A DNA stretch of 64,000 nucleotides from Gnetum montanum (lineage: Eukaryota; Streptophyta; Gnetopsida; Gnetales; Gnetaceae), in assembly GCA_015680685.1 (NCBI GenBank), contig MNCI01020673.1:734177-798176 (forward strand), given 5' to 3'. Position 1 is the stretch's first letter. The number at the start of each line of letters is the position of its first letter. The notes beneath the pieces were generated by a model. It saw only the letters and a list, made by a program, of their open reading frames with translations, did not search any database and was not told where the DNA came from. A program made the translations under genes and the position numbers. Of this stretch, positions 46,704 through 57,239 are shown in pieces.

Positions 46704-47610
46704 ATGGCTGTCAAATACGAAATAGAGAAGTTCAGTGGAAGCAACTTCACATTGTGGAATGAAAAGAAGAGTAATGAAAAAAATCCTCAAAGGAATGTGG
46801 CAAGTACCTCATATGACGGTGATGTTCTATACAGTGAGGCAACTATTGCTGAAGGGAGACAGAAGCTCATTGATGCTTGGATCTTGGATTTAGGAGCAAC
46901 AGAGCACATGACCTCTTGAAGAGAATGATTTTATCACTACAAACCAATCTCAGAAAGATCTATTGACATGGAAAATGATTATGCTTTGAAAATCGCTGGT
47001 ATTGGTATTATCAAGATAAAGATGTATAATGACACTATTTGCACCATACAAGAGGTACGACATGTGGAGGGCCTGAAATAAAATCTACTGTCTTTAGGAC
47101 AACTAGATGATGTTGGGTGCAAAACTCGTATAGAGAATGGGATCCTGAAGATTACCAAAGGTGCGTTTGTGGTAACAAAGGCAGAAAAGGTTGCTGCAAA
47201 TCTGTACATGCTTATGGGAAACACACATCAAGTGGGAGAGTCTTTTGCTGCATCAACTAGTTTGGAAGAAGAATCGATGATGTTGTGGCATCGAAAGCTA
47301 GGTCATATGTCAGAACAAGGTTTGCAGATTCTCTCTAAACATAGACTTCTTCATGGGCTCAATTCGGTATGTTTACCATTTTGTGAGCATTGTGTTACTA
47401 ATAAGCAACATAGATTAAAGTTTAGCACATCAACTATTAAGAGTAGAGGCATCTTGGACTTGCTGCACTCTGATGTTTGGCAAACACCAGTGACTTCCCT
47501 AGGAAGAGCAAGATGCTTTGTATTTTTCATTGATGATTTCTCTATGAGATGTTGGGTGTATCCAATCAAAAAGAAGACAAATGTTTTTTTTAGTCTTCAA
47601 AGTTTTTAGA
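46704..47610 (+). pseudogene. Truncated Copia gag-protease-integrase polyprotein
   Basis: The ATG at 46704 starts MAVKYEIEKFSGSNFTLWNE, the usual Copia gag N-terminus. After about 25 codons it jumps to a protease region with WILDLGATEHMTS (the D-S-G active site reads D-L-G). After stops it continues with a gag-pre-integrase domain (LWHRKLGHMSEQGLQIL and the CEHCVTNKQ finger) and the integrase core (LLHSDVWQTPVTSLGRARCF, FFIDDFSMRCWVYPIKKK), open from 47169 to 47609. It ends abruptly in QSF and stop. The gag body, the zinc knuckle and everything after the first integrase Asp pair are missing. It is read as a decayed non-autonomous element, not a host gene. Confidence 0.88.
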
Positions 47611-47711
47611 ACGCAAGATAGAAGTTTGATTAAAGTAGATCCTTGTATGGCCTTGCAAAAGCATAAGCAACGTAGAGTGACAAGGTAGAAAAGATGGTGT
47701 GGAGATATGAT

Positions 47712-48203
47712 TGATGGAAAAAACTAACTGTGAAGTAGATCACAGCAATGAATTAGCAGTTGCTTATTCATGAACTACACTTTCCGTTTCTATCGTCGAT
47801 AGTTTTAGAATTTTCCCTAAAGATGACATAAGACTTCTAAATGTGTTATGAAGATCTATCTCAGTTAATTTTAGATGTTTCCAATTTTGTAACCCTAGAT
47901 GTGGCTATTTAAGTCTGTCCTAGGATCGGTCATATAAGAGATAAAAGTTCTCCCATTGCATGAGAGAGAGGCTTCTTCTTGTTTTCTCCTTGTGATGAAG
48001 AGAGAGAAGCTTGTTATTTCCACATTGCATAAGAGAGAGGCTTCTTCTTGTTTTCTCCTTGTAATGAAGAGTTGAATATCTTTAATTTCCAGGAAATACA
48101 ATAAATCTTGCCATTATTGTTTTTTGGTTTTCTGCAATTGCCTGTCGTTCAACTGCTCTTTATTTTAATCTCATTTCATATTTTGCTGCCAGATCTGCTA
48201 ACA
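47712..48203 (+). repeat. 3' LTR of the Copia derivative, with internal duplication
   Basis: 492 bp. It matches the 5' LTR except for a 68-bp tandem duplication around 48000-48070, where the GAGAGAGGCTTCTTCTTG phrase occurs twice in the 3' copy but once in the 5' copy. Confidence 0.9.
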
Positions 48204-48564
48204 GGCATTGCTGTCAAAACAGTAAATTATTATTTCAAGAAAGAAAGGAAACCACATTTGACGGTATGGACAAAGTCCGTCTAACAATCCTAGCAGACAA
48301 AAAGGCACCATCCGTAAGAGCAAAATTCAAAAATCTCTTTCCTTTTATCTCAGTTCAATGAACATGACTTCATAAAGGATTGAAAGTAATCAAATTTGAC
48401 ATTTAAACGGCACCTCTTGTGGTTTTTTTTTTTCTCACTTTTTTTCTAACAGAATTTCCAATTAGAGCACGTTCGGTTTGCCATGTTCCTAGACCAACAG
48501 ATGGCATTTTGGCACCAGTGTTCAGCTCAAAGTAAAGCTGCACGGCTACACCACCATTTACCAT

Positions 48565-49050
48565 GCCTGTACAATGGATTCCTGCAGAATGATCAGGCAA
48601 CCAAATCATTCTACGAAAATTCAGCAATAGCGATAATAAGTATCATTTCATGATGAATAATGAATGAAAGATTAAGCATAGTAAAATAATAGTGGTTGTA
48701 TCTTCATTGAGACCTGCCTCTGTATCTATGTAACACAAACAAAATGAAAATGGCATGCTCCATGCCAAAGCTGATTTTTCCTTTGCTAAGATGACAAATC
48801 GGCTTGTCAGGCTTGAGGTTGATTGCTCGATTACTTATACAGGATTTTAAGATGGTTAATCAATGACGAAATAAAATTGATCAAACAATCAAATAATAGG
48901 AAATTTTCAGAAACTCAATTTTACCGCTTAAAATTGCTTGTTAAAATTAAAGACAAGCAAGATTTGTTGATGGATAAATAATTTTAAAGACATAAGTAAC
49001 ATATTGCTTTTAATTTAAAAATCTATTTTTTTTCTCTTTACTTCACTACT
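48565..49050. other. Host stretch upstream of the pseudogene
   Basis: AT-rich, with no gene or element recognised. It would have held the promoter of the aldo-keto reductase, but no clear core promoter can be named. Confidence 0.5.
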
Positions 49051-49059
49051 GTTACAAAC

Positions 49060-49750
49060 ATTTTTTTATGGGACAATGCTTTTTTAGTTATTAGTGACAT
49101 GGATTGTGAGACAAATGCTCCTTTCCATTTCAATTTTAGTTGTATCATGGAATGTCTAAGGTCTTCTTTTAGATCAACATTTATATCCAGATTTACCTTT
49201 TTAACTAAAAATTAAGATTTAAGTGCATAACATTAGTTTTGTTAGTAAATGCATTTTAAAAAACTGCATTCATTTTTTTTTGCTGCTCATAAAGTTAATA
49301 AAGGAGGTATTGTTATTTTTGCTACGCATGAAGTTAATAAAGGAAGTGTTGCTATTCTTGATAATAAAATTGAACTAAAAAAGTTTTGAAATCTAGTTTT
49401 GATAACCTTGGAAGAGTTATTTGGATTGCTTATCACAATAAAAAAGGAGATTTTACACTTTATAATATTTATGCTTATGATAAGTCGAAAGATTGATTAG
49501 ATGTTTAGAAATATTTTCCATCTCTGCATAAAGTTCATTAGATTATTGGAGGTGATTTCAATATTGATGAAAATCATTTAGATAAACTTGGTGGTCTTCC
49601 TCCTAATATGTCTTTTCAAGTACAAAAAGATTGGTGTAATTTGTATTTTTTTTTTGTTTTTTATGTTACAACTTTATTCCCAAGTGCATTTATGGAGGTT
49701 TTAGAAAATCATAAAAAAATTCTGTCTTCAAAATTTTAGGAATATCTTTT
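49060..49750 (+). pseudogene. LINE endonuclease fragment, plus strand
   Basis: Conceptual reading gives VSWNV (the start of an apurinic-type endonuclease domain), KGSVAILDNKIELKK, NLGRVIWIAYHNKKGDFTLY and IIGGDFNIDENHLDKLGGLP. The GGDFN...DKLGG phrase is a hallmark of plant L1-type LINE endonucleases. It has several stops and frame changes, no RT follows, and no ends were found. It is clearly older than the LINE at 50251-55910 and in the opposite orientation. Confidence 0.7.
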
Positions 49751-49754
49751 TCTT

Positions 49755-50250
49755 TTGAGCCTAATATTACTATTTTATGAACATTATGAACATAAGGGAA
49801 GAGAACATTATGAACATCAAAGGAGCCATCACTACAACATAGCTAATGAAGTCGAAGATTATGAAGAGCTTTTATTGGTCATTCATAGCATGAATAATAT
49901 CAAGAAAGCAATTTACTTACCTACAAAACATCTAAGGAATAGTCACATCAAGTGACTTGACATGAATAACATTCCAAAGTTCGAAGGAGGATATAATGTA
50001 GATCCATAACATTACCTCCAAGCCTTCCATGATGTTTACATCCTACAAAACATAGAAAATGACTAGTAGAAATTAAAGTTATTTCCTAGAATACTCATAA
50101 AGGAAGTAGGGAGCTAGTACAAATCCTTAGAATTGGAATGAATTTGAAGATGAAGTGCCATGTTAGAACTCTTTAATGATAAATATCAAACTTATTTCAA
50201 AGTGTCAAATTTCAGAAAACAAATCCAAGGATGGAAACAAGTGACATATG
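49755..50250 (+). pseudogene. E5 gag remnant, left part
   Basis: HHYNIANEVEDYEELLLVIH, then LDMNNIPKFEGGYNVDP and FHDVYILQNIEND-like text, which aligns with the gag core of E1-E3 (IPRFEGGYN). It breaks off at KQIQGWKQVTYG, where the LINE is inserted. The first part (49780-49830) repeats HYEHQ/KGREHYEHQRSHHYN, a His-rich low-complexity region as in the other gags. Confidence 0.7.
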
Positions 50251-50640
50251 GGGGGGTGTCAGACCCCAAAAAGAGAATTTTATTAATAGAAAACAAAATT
50301 TAGTACATAAGCAACTTCAAGACATATAGATTGAGGAAAGGGGGAAGAAAAACTATGTTGGCTGAGACTATTATAGAGGAAACATGTAAACTAAGCATTC
50401 CACAGGGTGTGGAAATGTAGTCTAGAGATCAACCATGCGCTGAAATGTGTGTATCTTTTCCAGGGTGTGGGTTGTCGAATGAGAACAAAGATGGAAGAAA
50501 GAGGAAAAAGGCCAAATGGTGTAGAAAACTGTGGCTTAATTAGGAGACTTTCTTCTGAAGCGAGGCTTGATGATGATGATTATTTGGATCTCCGATATGA
50601 CTCCATGGCTGCAATAAGAAAAACAACTGGTTAGTATTCA
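50251..50640 (-). other. LINE 3' untranslated region with terminal hairpin
   Basis: No ORF is supported. The terminal bases form GGGGT-ctgac-ACCCC in LINE sense (50267-50253), followed by two more C. An AATAAA lies 15 bases before the hairpin. No poly(A) is present. Confidence 0.65.
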
Positions 50641-50656
50641 NNNNNNNNNNNNNNNN
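50641..50656. other. Assembly gap (16 N)
   Basis: Lies at the C-terminal end of LINE ORF2; the stop codon of ORF2 cannot be placed. Confidence 0.95.
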
Positions 50657-53600
50657 TTTGAAATAATTGTCTTTTGAAAAAGTGTGGTGCATCTACGTTT
50701 CCAAGTATTATATAAGATGATGGACCTAAGGATCTTCCATAGGAAATGAGAGTTTGTGGACCTGGTAGGTAAGAAACCAAACATTACGACCTCTTGTGTA
50801 AGAGTGCATGAGGGAAAAACCTTAGAAGCCCAATCCCATGCATGTTGAGCAAATGGGCAAAGCCAAAAAACATGGACAAAGGTTTCAGGGTCATTACATA
50901 AGGGGCACTTAGGGGAGTGCATCCCAAGGTATGCTAAACGTTTCCCGATAGGGAGACCTTGATGAAGAAAACACCAAAGGAATTGTTGAATTTTGGGAAG
51001 AGTCGGGAGATGCCAAATTTGGTTGAAAAGAGAGATCCAAAAATCCTCTGATTCTTGTTTATTCCAAGATCGATTACAGCGTAGAATGACTTCGGAAGAA
51101 TCGTGTAACAATTGGAAGGGAACATGTGGCCGATAAGGAAAAATTTTTGACCCATTAGACCAATAGAGGCCATGAAATATACCTTGGATAGCACCATCTA
51201 GGTGTAATGATTGATGAAGAAATGTATGTATCTGGTGGAAGCAAAGCCGCATTGCTTTCGAAGCTCCATATAGGTTTTCAAACGCTTCCCAAGAAATCCA
51301 TTGATTAGCAAGACGAAGACAATTAAGGGAAATCACTCCCTTCCGGTACCAAATAATGGCTAATCTTGCATTAGTAATGGCAAGAGGGGCAGGGGTCAAG
51401 GGTAACCACCAAGGGCAAAGCATGGGAAGGAGAGTAGGGTTAAGATGGATATTAGACCAATTAATATGATGGTGGAGAACTTGCCAAGCCTTCCATATGC
51501 TTTTGAATACATGGGAACCAGGAATGGAGATAGAATGAGGAGAGAAAATCCAATTAATAGGATGGATGTTTTTACAAAAGGCTTATGTTTAGGAAAACTT
51601 TGATGAAGCCTCAGCTGGAGAAGATTTCCAATTATGTCAGAGGTGTCCAGATGTTGCACTAATCACTTAGCAACTAAGGTGAGTCCCTGTTTGTAGGAAT
51701 TCAACAGACCTAACTCTCCTTTATTTCTAGGAAGAGTGACAATGTTCCAAGCAACACGATGAAAACCTCATTGGGAATCTTTAGATGACCACATGAAATC
51801 TCGAAATAACCGCTCCAAGGTTTGATAGGCTGTGTGGGAAGGAGCCCAACACGAGGAATAATACACATGGGTAGAAGCACAAATGGATTTACAGACAAGA
51901 TATTTTCCTACCAAGGTAAGGGGCTTAGTCTTCCACTTTTCAGTTTTCTTACGAATACGAGAGATAACTAGCTCCCACAGTGCAGAAATAAGACCACGAA
52001 ATCGAAAAGGGATTCCCAAGAGCTTCATGATCTCATGGTCTTGGATTAATTTCCATGGATAGGTGGGGAGTTTACTATAATTGTTATGAAAATTATATAC
52101 AGAAGATTTAGACCAATTAATGGTAGAACCTGAGAGAGAACAATATTGCTCTACTTGGGCTAAAAGTCGTTTAACATTATCGGTTGTATTTTGGATTAGA
52201 AAAAAAGAGTCATCAACAAAATGCATATTAAGCAGTTGGTGTTGAGGAGAGGAAAAGTGCACTCCATATAGCATCCCTGATTGAATATCATGGTTAATTT
52301 GATGGCAAAGGAAATCCGCAGCAATGATAAAGAGATAAGGGACAAGAGGACAACCTTGTCTTACTGATCTATGTACTACAAATGGGGCGGTGATGCCAAA
52401 GGTGGTGGCTATTCTAGCATTAGCATATGAGAAGAGACATTTCACCATATGAAGATACTTGGAGCCAAAACCTAGTTTTGACATAGTTTGAAGGATAAAG
52501 TCCCACTTAATGTTGTCGTAGGCCTTGGCATAGTCCAATTTCATCAAAAGGATGTCTTGGCCATCATCCTCAGCCCACTGCAAACCTTCCCAAGTAGCCA
52601 CTACGTTATCTAAGATATAACGCCCTGGGACAAATCCGGTTTGTTAAGGGGATATAATTTTTTGAAGGAATTTTTTCAAACGTAAGGCTAAGCATTTGGC
52701 CCAAATTTTGTATACCACATTAAGAAGAGTAATGGGTCACCAATTAGCTATACTAGTAGGGTCTCCTGATTTGGGAAGGAGGCGAATAATCCCAAGATTT
52801 AAATTTGGTCCAAGAGAACCAAGATGGATAGCCTCTTTAACTACTTGAAAAAGGTCATGGCCAACAAGATTCCAATGCCTTTGAAAAAACTCAATAGGGA
52901 AACCATCATATCCAGGAGCTTTTCCAGAGCTGAGTTTGAAACAAGCATGTTGAAGCTCTTCTTGAGTGATATTAGCATTAAGGATGTGAGACATGGATGA
53001 GTCTACTAACCTAGGATAGTTACAAGTAGTGGCCTCAAATGATGAGAGATTCATTGGGGAAGCTATAAACAAGGCTTCAAAGTGCTCCTTAAGGTAAGAG
53101 AGTATACTATCATGATCAGTGATAATAACACCATCCCTCGAGAGAGTATCTGGGGATGGAATGGAAGGAGAGCTGTTAAGATATTTAAAAAATTCCTTAC
53201 ATTGCTCATCTTGAATCTTCAACCAAGTAAGTCTACTTTTGATTAAGGCATTGTGGGCCTTGTGGACTTCCCAATATTGGAAAGTGGAGCGAATTTTAGC
53301 AAGTTCTTCATGAATGTGGGTATTAAAGGGATCTAAGGATAACCTTTCCGTAAGATTATTGATAGTTGAACATATGTTGTTGTACTCTTGTCTAGAACGA
53401 GAGGCCACTTCCTTGCTGAACTTCCGAGCAAAGTTCCTCACCCTACTAGTGGTTCGTAGCCACCATTGGATCCAACCCACTTGACCAGTGGGCCTAGGTT
53501 CGGCATTCCAAAGATTAGAAAGAAGTTGTTGAGATGAAGGAGAAGAGAATAAATTAGAGTGTAGGCGAAAGAGGTGGAATCTGGTCCTTTGAGAAGTACC

Positions 53601-54334
53601 AGAGATTTGCATGGAAATGACGATGGGATAATGGTCAGATAACGTAGCATGTTGGTGAACCGTAGTGGTGGAGATTGCCTACCAAAAGGATAGTGTGGAG
53701 AAGTAAAATCGATCTAGCCGGCTATATATTCGAGCTTGACCCAGACGAATATTACTCCAAGTAAAGCTATGGAGAGGACTACTTGAGTTATCCTTGACAC
53801 CATCAAGGAGATAAATTTTTTTTTAAAGTCAGACCAAGGTTGAAATTCATGAGGAGGAAGTCGAAAAGGGACTCCCCCAAGTTTATTGTGAATGAATTCA
53901 ATCATATTAAAATCTCCACCAAAAATCCAAGGAATGGAAGAAAGAGAATAGGTTAGTTCCTGCCATAAGTTAGCCCGTTCCATGGAGTCATTTGGAGCAT
54001 AAATAGAGCAAACCCCAAAGGGTCCATGGGAGGAGGAAAAGATAGCCCAAAAAACTCTTTGGCTTGAATCAGAACCAGAATGGATGAGTTTGTCTTTCCA
54101 ATGGGCTGAAATGAGAATAGCTGCTCCACCGTTTCCATACTCGTGGGAGGTAGCTATGACTAAGGAGTGGGGAAGAAACCTATGAGCTGAAAACTCTAAG
54201 TCAAAAGCTAAAATTTTAATTTCCTAAAGAAGGATGAAATCAAAGGTGGTATTCAGACTAGAGAGAAAATTGCTAGCCCTTTTACCTTGAAGCCTATCTG
54301 TAAGGCCTCGAACATTCCAAGATACTAAATTCAT
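50641..54334 (-). pseudogene. LINE ORF2 (endonuclease, reverse transcriptase, zinc-binding C-terminus)
   Basis: The start ATG at 54334 overlaps the ORF1 stop (ATGA). Endonuclease (54334-53640): MNLVSWNVRGLTDRLQG, LLQEIKI, IYAPND, WIFGGDFNMIEFIHNKLGG; a frameshift lies at a run of nine T (53816-53824). Reverse transcriptase (53020-51770): LSSGKAPGYDGFPIEFF, KLDYAKAYDNIKWDF (motif A), RQGCPLVPYLF (motif B), MHFVDDSFFL (catalytic DD). Stops at 52737-52739 (TGA) and 52644-52646 (TAA) replace likely CGA and CAA. The C-terminus (51423-50657) is an open zf-RVT-type domain, FLWCFLHQGLPIGKRLAYLG then CPLCNDPETFVHVFWLCPF. Further frame changes lie between 51400 and 51770. The end falls in the 16-N gap. 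Confidence 0.88.
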
Positions 54335-55437
54335 GAGGAGGTAGAAGATGCGGGCAGGGAAAGAACTTCAGAGGATTTGAGGGTTGATGTGTCCATTTCC
54401 ATTATGTTGGAGCGGACTACAAAGGTGTCTTTTGTAATGACTGGAACTATAGAAGAGGCTATATGGGAGGGAGATAATGGAGGGTCAGAAAAGGAGGATG
54501 GTTTAGCTCTTTTCCTGCCCCCATCATTCCCTCCCTCAGTGGTTGAAATAGAGTCCTTAAAAGATTTAGATTGGGTGAATTTAGCTTGCGAAGTGATCTT
54601 TATAGAGGAGCTAGAATGAGGGACTTGTGTAGTAGAGGATTTAGGTTTGGAGAGAAAACTAGAGGTCTTGTGGGGAGTGGCTACAAATTTAAATGTTTTT
54701 GGTAGGGCTTGAGTTTCATCTATAGGGGAAGAACGATTTTGTGAAGGGTTGTTTGCATTTTTCTTCCTAGCTAAGGAAGGGCAGGCTGAGATGTGGTGAT
54801 CAGCTCGATGACAATAGTTGCAGGAGTTTGGAAGGTAAAAATAATCAACTTTTTGTGTGAACAATTTTCCTCCAGCCGCTAATGTGAGAGAGGTTTTCTT
54901 GTAAGAGATGTCAAGTTCTATACAGTAGCGACGAAATTGAATTCCATTCACCTCTATTCCATGATCAGAGATAATGTGACCTAGGGTACTGACAATGTCT
55001 CTCTCAAAGGTGGAAAAAATAAGTGGAAGATTAGGTAACTCCACATAATAGGGGATAGTTTTATAGGTTGGGTCAGTGACATCGAAGTTAAATTTCCATG
55101 GACGGACGACCAGGGTAGCATTTCATGCTAGGAAAAAATAGGCTGAAAGGGCTTTCTTGACATGAGAAGCATCAGAGAGTTCTACGAGCACAAAGTTTCG
55201 GGCATAATATCCGACATAGGAAACGGTTATGCCATGAGATTGTAGAATAGATTTGATGTACAAATTGAGATTTACTGATCAGGGAATAAAACCCATAATT
55301 TGAATAAAAATGAATTGAGATGAAAATTCTTTAGCTACATTATCAAAAAGATCGTCTAGAATAAAAAAATCAATATTAGTGGAGTTGGGGGGACTTCCCT
55401 ACTGAGAAGAATTAGACGGGCCTTGAGATTCATCCAT
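54331..55437 (-). pseudogene. LINE ORF1 (RNA-binding, CCHC knuckle)
   Basis: Starts MDESQGPSNSSQ at 55437 and ends LPASSTSS. The N-terminal half resembles the DUF4283-type domain of plant LINE ORF1 proteins (ARNFVLVELSDASHVKKAL, IPYYVELPNLPLIFSTFERD). A zinc knuckle, CNYCHRADHHISAC (C-x2-C-x4-H-x4-C), lies near codon 250, followed by a Ser/Lys-rich tail. The last 237 codons (55044-54331) are open. Upstream, three stops interrupt it: a TAG at about 55401 after SSQ, a TGA after FIP, and a TGA after FFLA. The ORF1 product binds LINE RNA in the retrotransposition particle. Confidence 0.87.
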
Positions 55438-55910
55438 GACTGCAGTGTAGCAAAGTTCTTCTCTGCCAACAGCGTAGCCCTACGAAGCACACTTGGATCA
55501 GAAGCGCCGACAAACCCGATGACACCGAACCACCATTAATGATGGCGATCTCGGATCAACGACCCCCTCAACTCAGATCCGTCAGACAGGTAAAGCGCAT
55601 AAGGAGAATTCCCAGATCTATGCCAGGCCAATCAAACTGAAACGAGTGAGCGCTCCAACGGGTGCTATTGCTATTGTAGCTAGGGCAAATGATGATGATG
55701 CAGAGAAGGGACGAGCATTTGTAGATCTAGGGGTGTGTAGGAATCAGTGTGAACGACTACGAGCAAATGCCAGCAACAGGAAATGCACTTCAGAGGCCTG
55801 AACGACGGCGGCTACCGACGGCGCGCGACGCGCGACATCGACATGAACGTCAGCAATGGCTATATTTTAAAGTAGAAACCGGGGAGCATAGAATAGCTCT
55901 GGGTTAAGTT
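55438..55910 (-). promoter_or_regulatory. LINE 5' untranslated region, GC- and CpG-rich
   Basis: It contrasts with the AT-rich surroundings: repeated GCG/CGC words, for example GACGGCGCGCGACGCGCGAC at 55817-55836. In L1-type elements this leader holds the internal promoter. Its position, directly inside the target duplication, supports a full-length insertion. No TATA box is visible. Confidence 0.6.
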
Positions 55911-56640
55911 GAAACAAGTGACATATGAATCCCTTGATACAACAATGTGTAGATACTATTCATTGTTACATAAATGCCAAGGCCATGAACTTTCTCAAAG
56001 CAAATAACTATGACACATTATTGATGGGTTAAGGAAAAAAACAAGAGTGGCCCTTGGGGTATATGCCTAAGGAAGGTTATGAGAGATGAGGGCTCACTGA
56101 ATTCAAAATTTATTAGATGAAGTGGCAAAAGAAGAAATAGAGCTATACAAAAGAAAATCAGTTGAAGAGTATAATAGATATCTAGCTATTAAAAAGGGAG
56201 ATGTGGGGATATGTGAAACACAAGAAGAACAAACATTAGAAGATGTAATCTGGTAAAAGACTTTGCCTATTCAAAAATATTTAAACAAAATTGCAACAAA
56301 GGTAGAGAAAATGTGGGATTCTGTGGATGAAAAATATTCTACTGTACTTAAGATAGTTGAGGAGAAAACTAAACAAGTATTCAATGCAAATAAGGACAGA
56401 AAGAAGAAACATGATAATGGATGTAAAAATTACTAAAAAAGGAGTAGTTGCTATAGTAGAGGAAGTTATGGACTCAAGTTTTGAAGATGACATTGGTTGC
56501 AAAGTGTTCCAATATGAACATCCTAAGAAATGTTGTCCTATTATGGCTCACTTGCAAGAGTTCAAGGCATATGTACTTAATTTGAAATTTGTCAAAAAAA
56601 AAACCAAATGTTGAGACAATTACCTTAGCCATAGTGTAAT
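55911..56640 (+). pseudogene. E5 gag remnant, right part
   Basis: Resumes after the LINE with NPLIQQCVDTIHCYINAKAM-like text in a frame that aligns with the gag core of E1-E3 (CLGHG region). It then has a Lys/Glu-rich part and GCKVFQYEHPKKCCPIMAHL near 56495-56545. The second Cys of the knuckle is changed to Phe, while His and the last Cys remain. A Gln/Asn/Tyr-rich stretch follows. Confidence 0.68.
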
Positions 56641-57239
56641 TCCAAGCAACACTATTAACAATTGTATTATCTAAGTGGGGCTTATTCTCAATCATAAGAA
56701 AATTAATAGTAATAGTGGCAGCAACCACAATCATGGGGATACCATTGCCAAGGCAACAATCTCTATACCAATAATTAGATCCTTACAGATACTATGTCTA
56801 GCATCCTATATTCCTAGGAAGTACCCAGGTTCATGTTTCTTATTCTTACTATCAAACTAAATACCATAGACCTACAACTTCATGCATGAAGTTACAACCT
56901 TACATGTCTTAACCAATAGTAGGTCCATCTTATCAAGCTCTTATTTCATTATCATGAATACCACTACCTACAATGCAAGAAAAACTACCAACACAACCAT
57001 AATAGAAAGGTGCTACTAGGGTTGTAAATACATAAAAGGACATAACCAATATAAGTGAACCAAGATCCAAGAAACATCCATTCTTTAGGACAAGTCCAAA
57101 AAAGGTTTAAAGGATAGGAACCTCATTTTACCTTGCTTCTTCCACACTAAGTTCTCAAGATAGTACCATGCTTCCAATATCAACTAAAAATAACTTAACA
57201 ATTGTCATACTTACGTAAATAGTAACGCATTGGATAAAG
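56641..57239 (+). other. E5 gag tail and gag-pol linker, strongly decayed
   Basis: Corresponds to the Pro/Gln/Tyr-rich tail of gag in E1-E3 (HNHGDTIAKAT against NHNCGECHHQGS). No usable frame. Confidence 0.5.

Larger units (their letters stand above)
46209..48203 (+). mobile_element. Ty1-Copia deletion derivative (2.0 kb) in the pseudogene intron
   Basis: LTRs TGTTGG...TAACA at 46209-46632 and TGATGG...TAACA at 47712-48203. The exact duplication GGCAT is at 46204-46208 and 48204-48208. The primer site TGGTATCAGAGC at 46634-46645 is the initiator-Met type typical of plant Copia. The internal part is only 1.08 kb: a gag start fused to protease, pre-integrase and the beginning of integrase, then nothing until the 3' LTR. 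RT and RNase H are missing, so it must have depended on helper proteins if it ever moved in this form. Confidence 0.93.
43115..48564 (-). pseudogene. Aldo-keto reductase pseudogene (plant AKR4C-like), Copia in first intron
   Basis: Exon-like blocks on the minus strand match NADPH-dependent aldo-keto reductases. Block 48564-48449: [37 protein letters not shown] (family N-terminus). Block 44461-44374: LSDCSPVKAHAAIDAILQDL, QRDYIDLYR. Block about 44347-44046: [45 protein letters not shown]. Block 43514-43268: AYSSIGSPATGHVK, VVEKLGKTPAHV, NSILPKSSSKNRIK, FDVFDWSIP. Block 43184-43115: SVEELWDGEI and stop. Splice-type borders are visible. It is broken: frameshifts near 44210, 43400, 43330, 43275 and 43145, and the exon holding the catalytic Tyr region (GYRHIDCA...YGNE in the family) was not found. 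The ancestral enzyme would reduce aldehydes in the cytosol or chloroplast. Confidence 0.85.
50251..55910 (-). mobile_element. Near full-length L1-type LINE inserted in E5 gag
   Basis: 5.66 kb, with ORF1 and ORF2 on the minus strand, flanked by the 17-bp direct repeat GAAACAAGTGACATATG at 50234-50250 and 55911-55927. That length is typical of target-primed reverse transcription. The 5' end (55910 side) carries a GC-rich leader. The 3' end has AATAAA near 50284 and terminates in a short G/C hairpin instead of a poly(A) tail. Few stops interrupt the ORFs, so it is among the youngest insertions here. A 16-N gap lies near the end of ORF2. Confidence 0.92.

Noticed and set aside
47895-48101. Minus-strand ORF with repeated FITRRKQEEASL
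   Set aside because: It is the antisense reading of the duplicated segment in the Copia 3' LTR.
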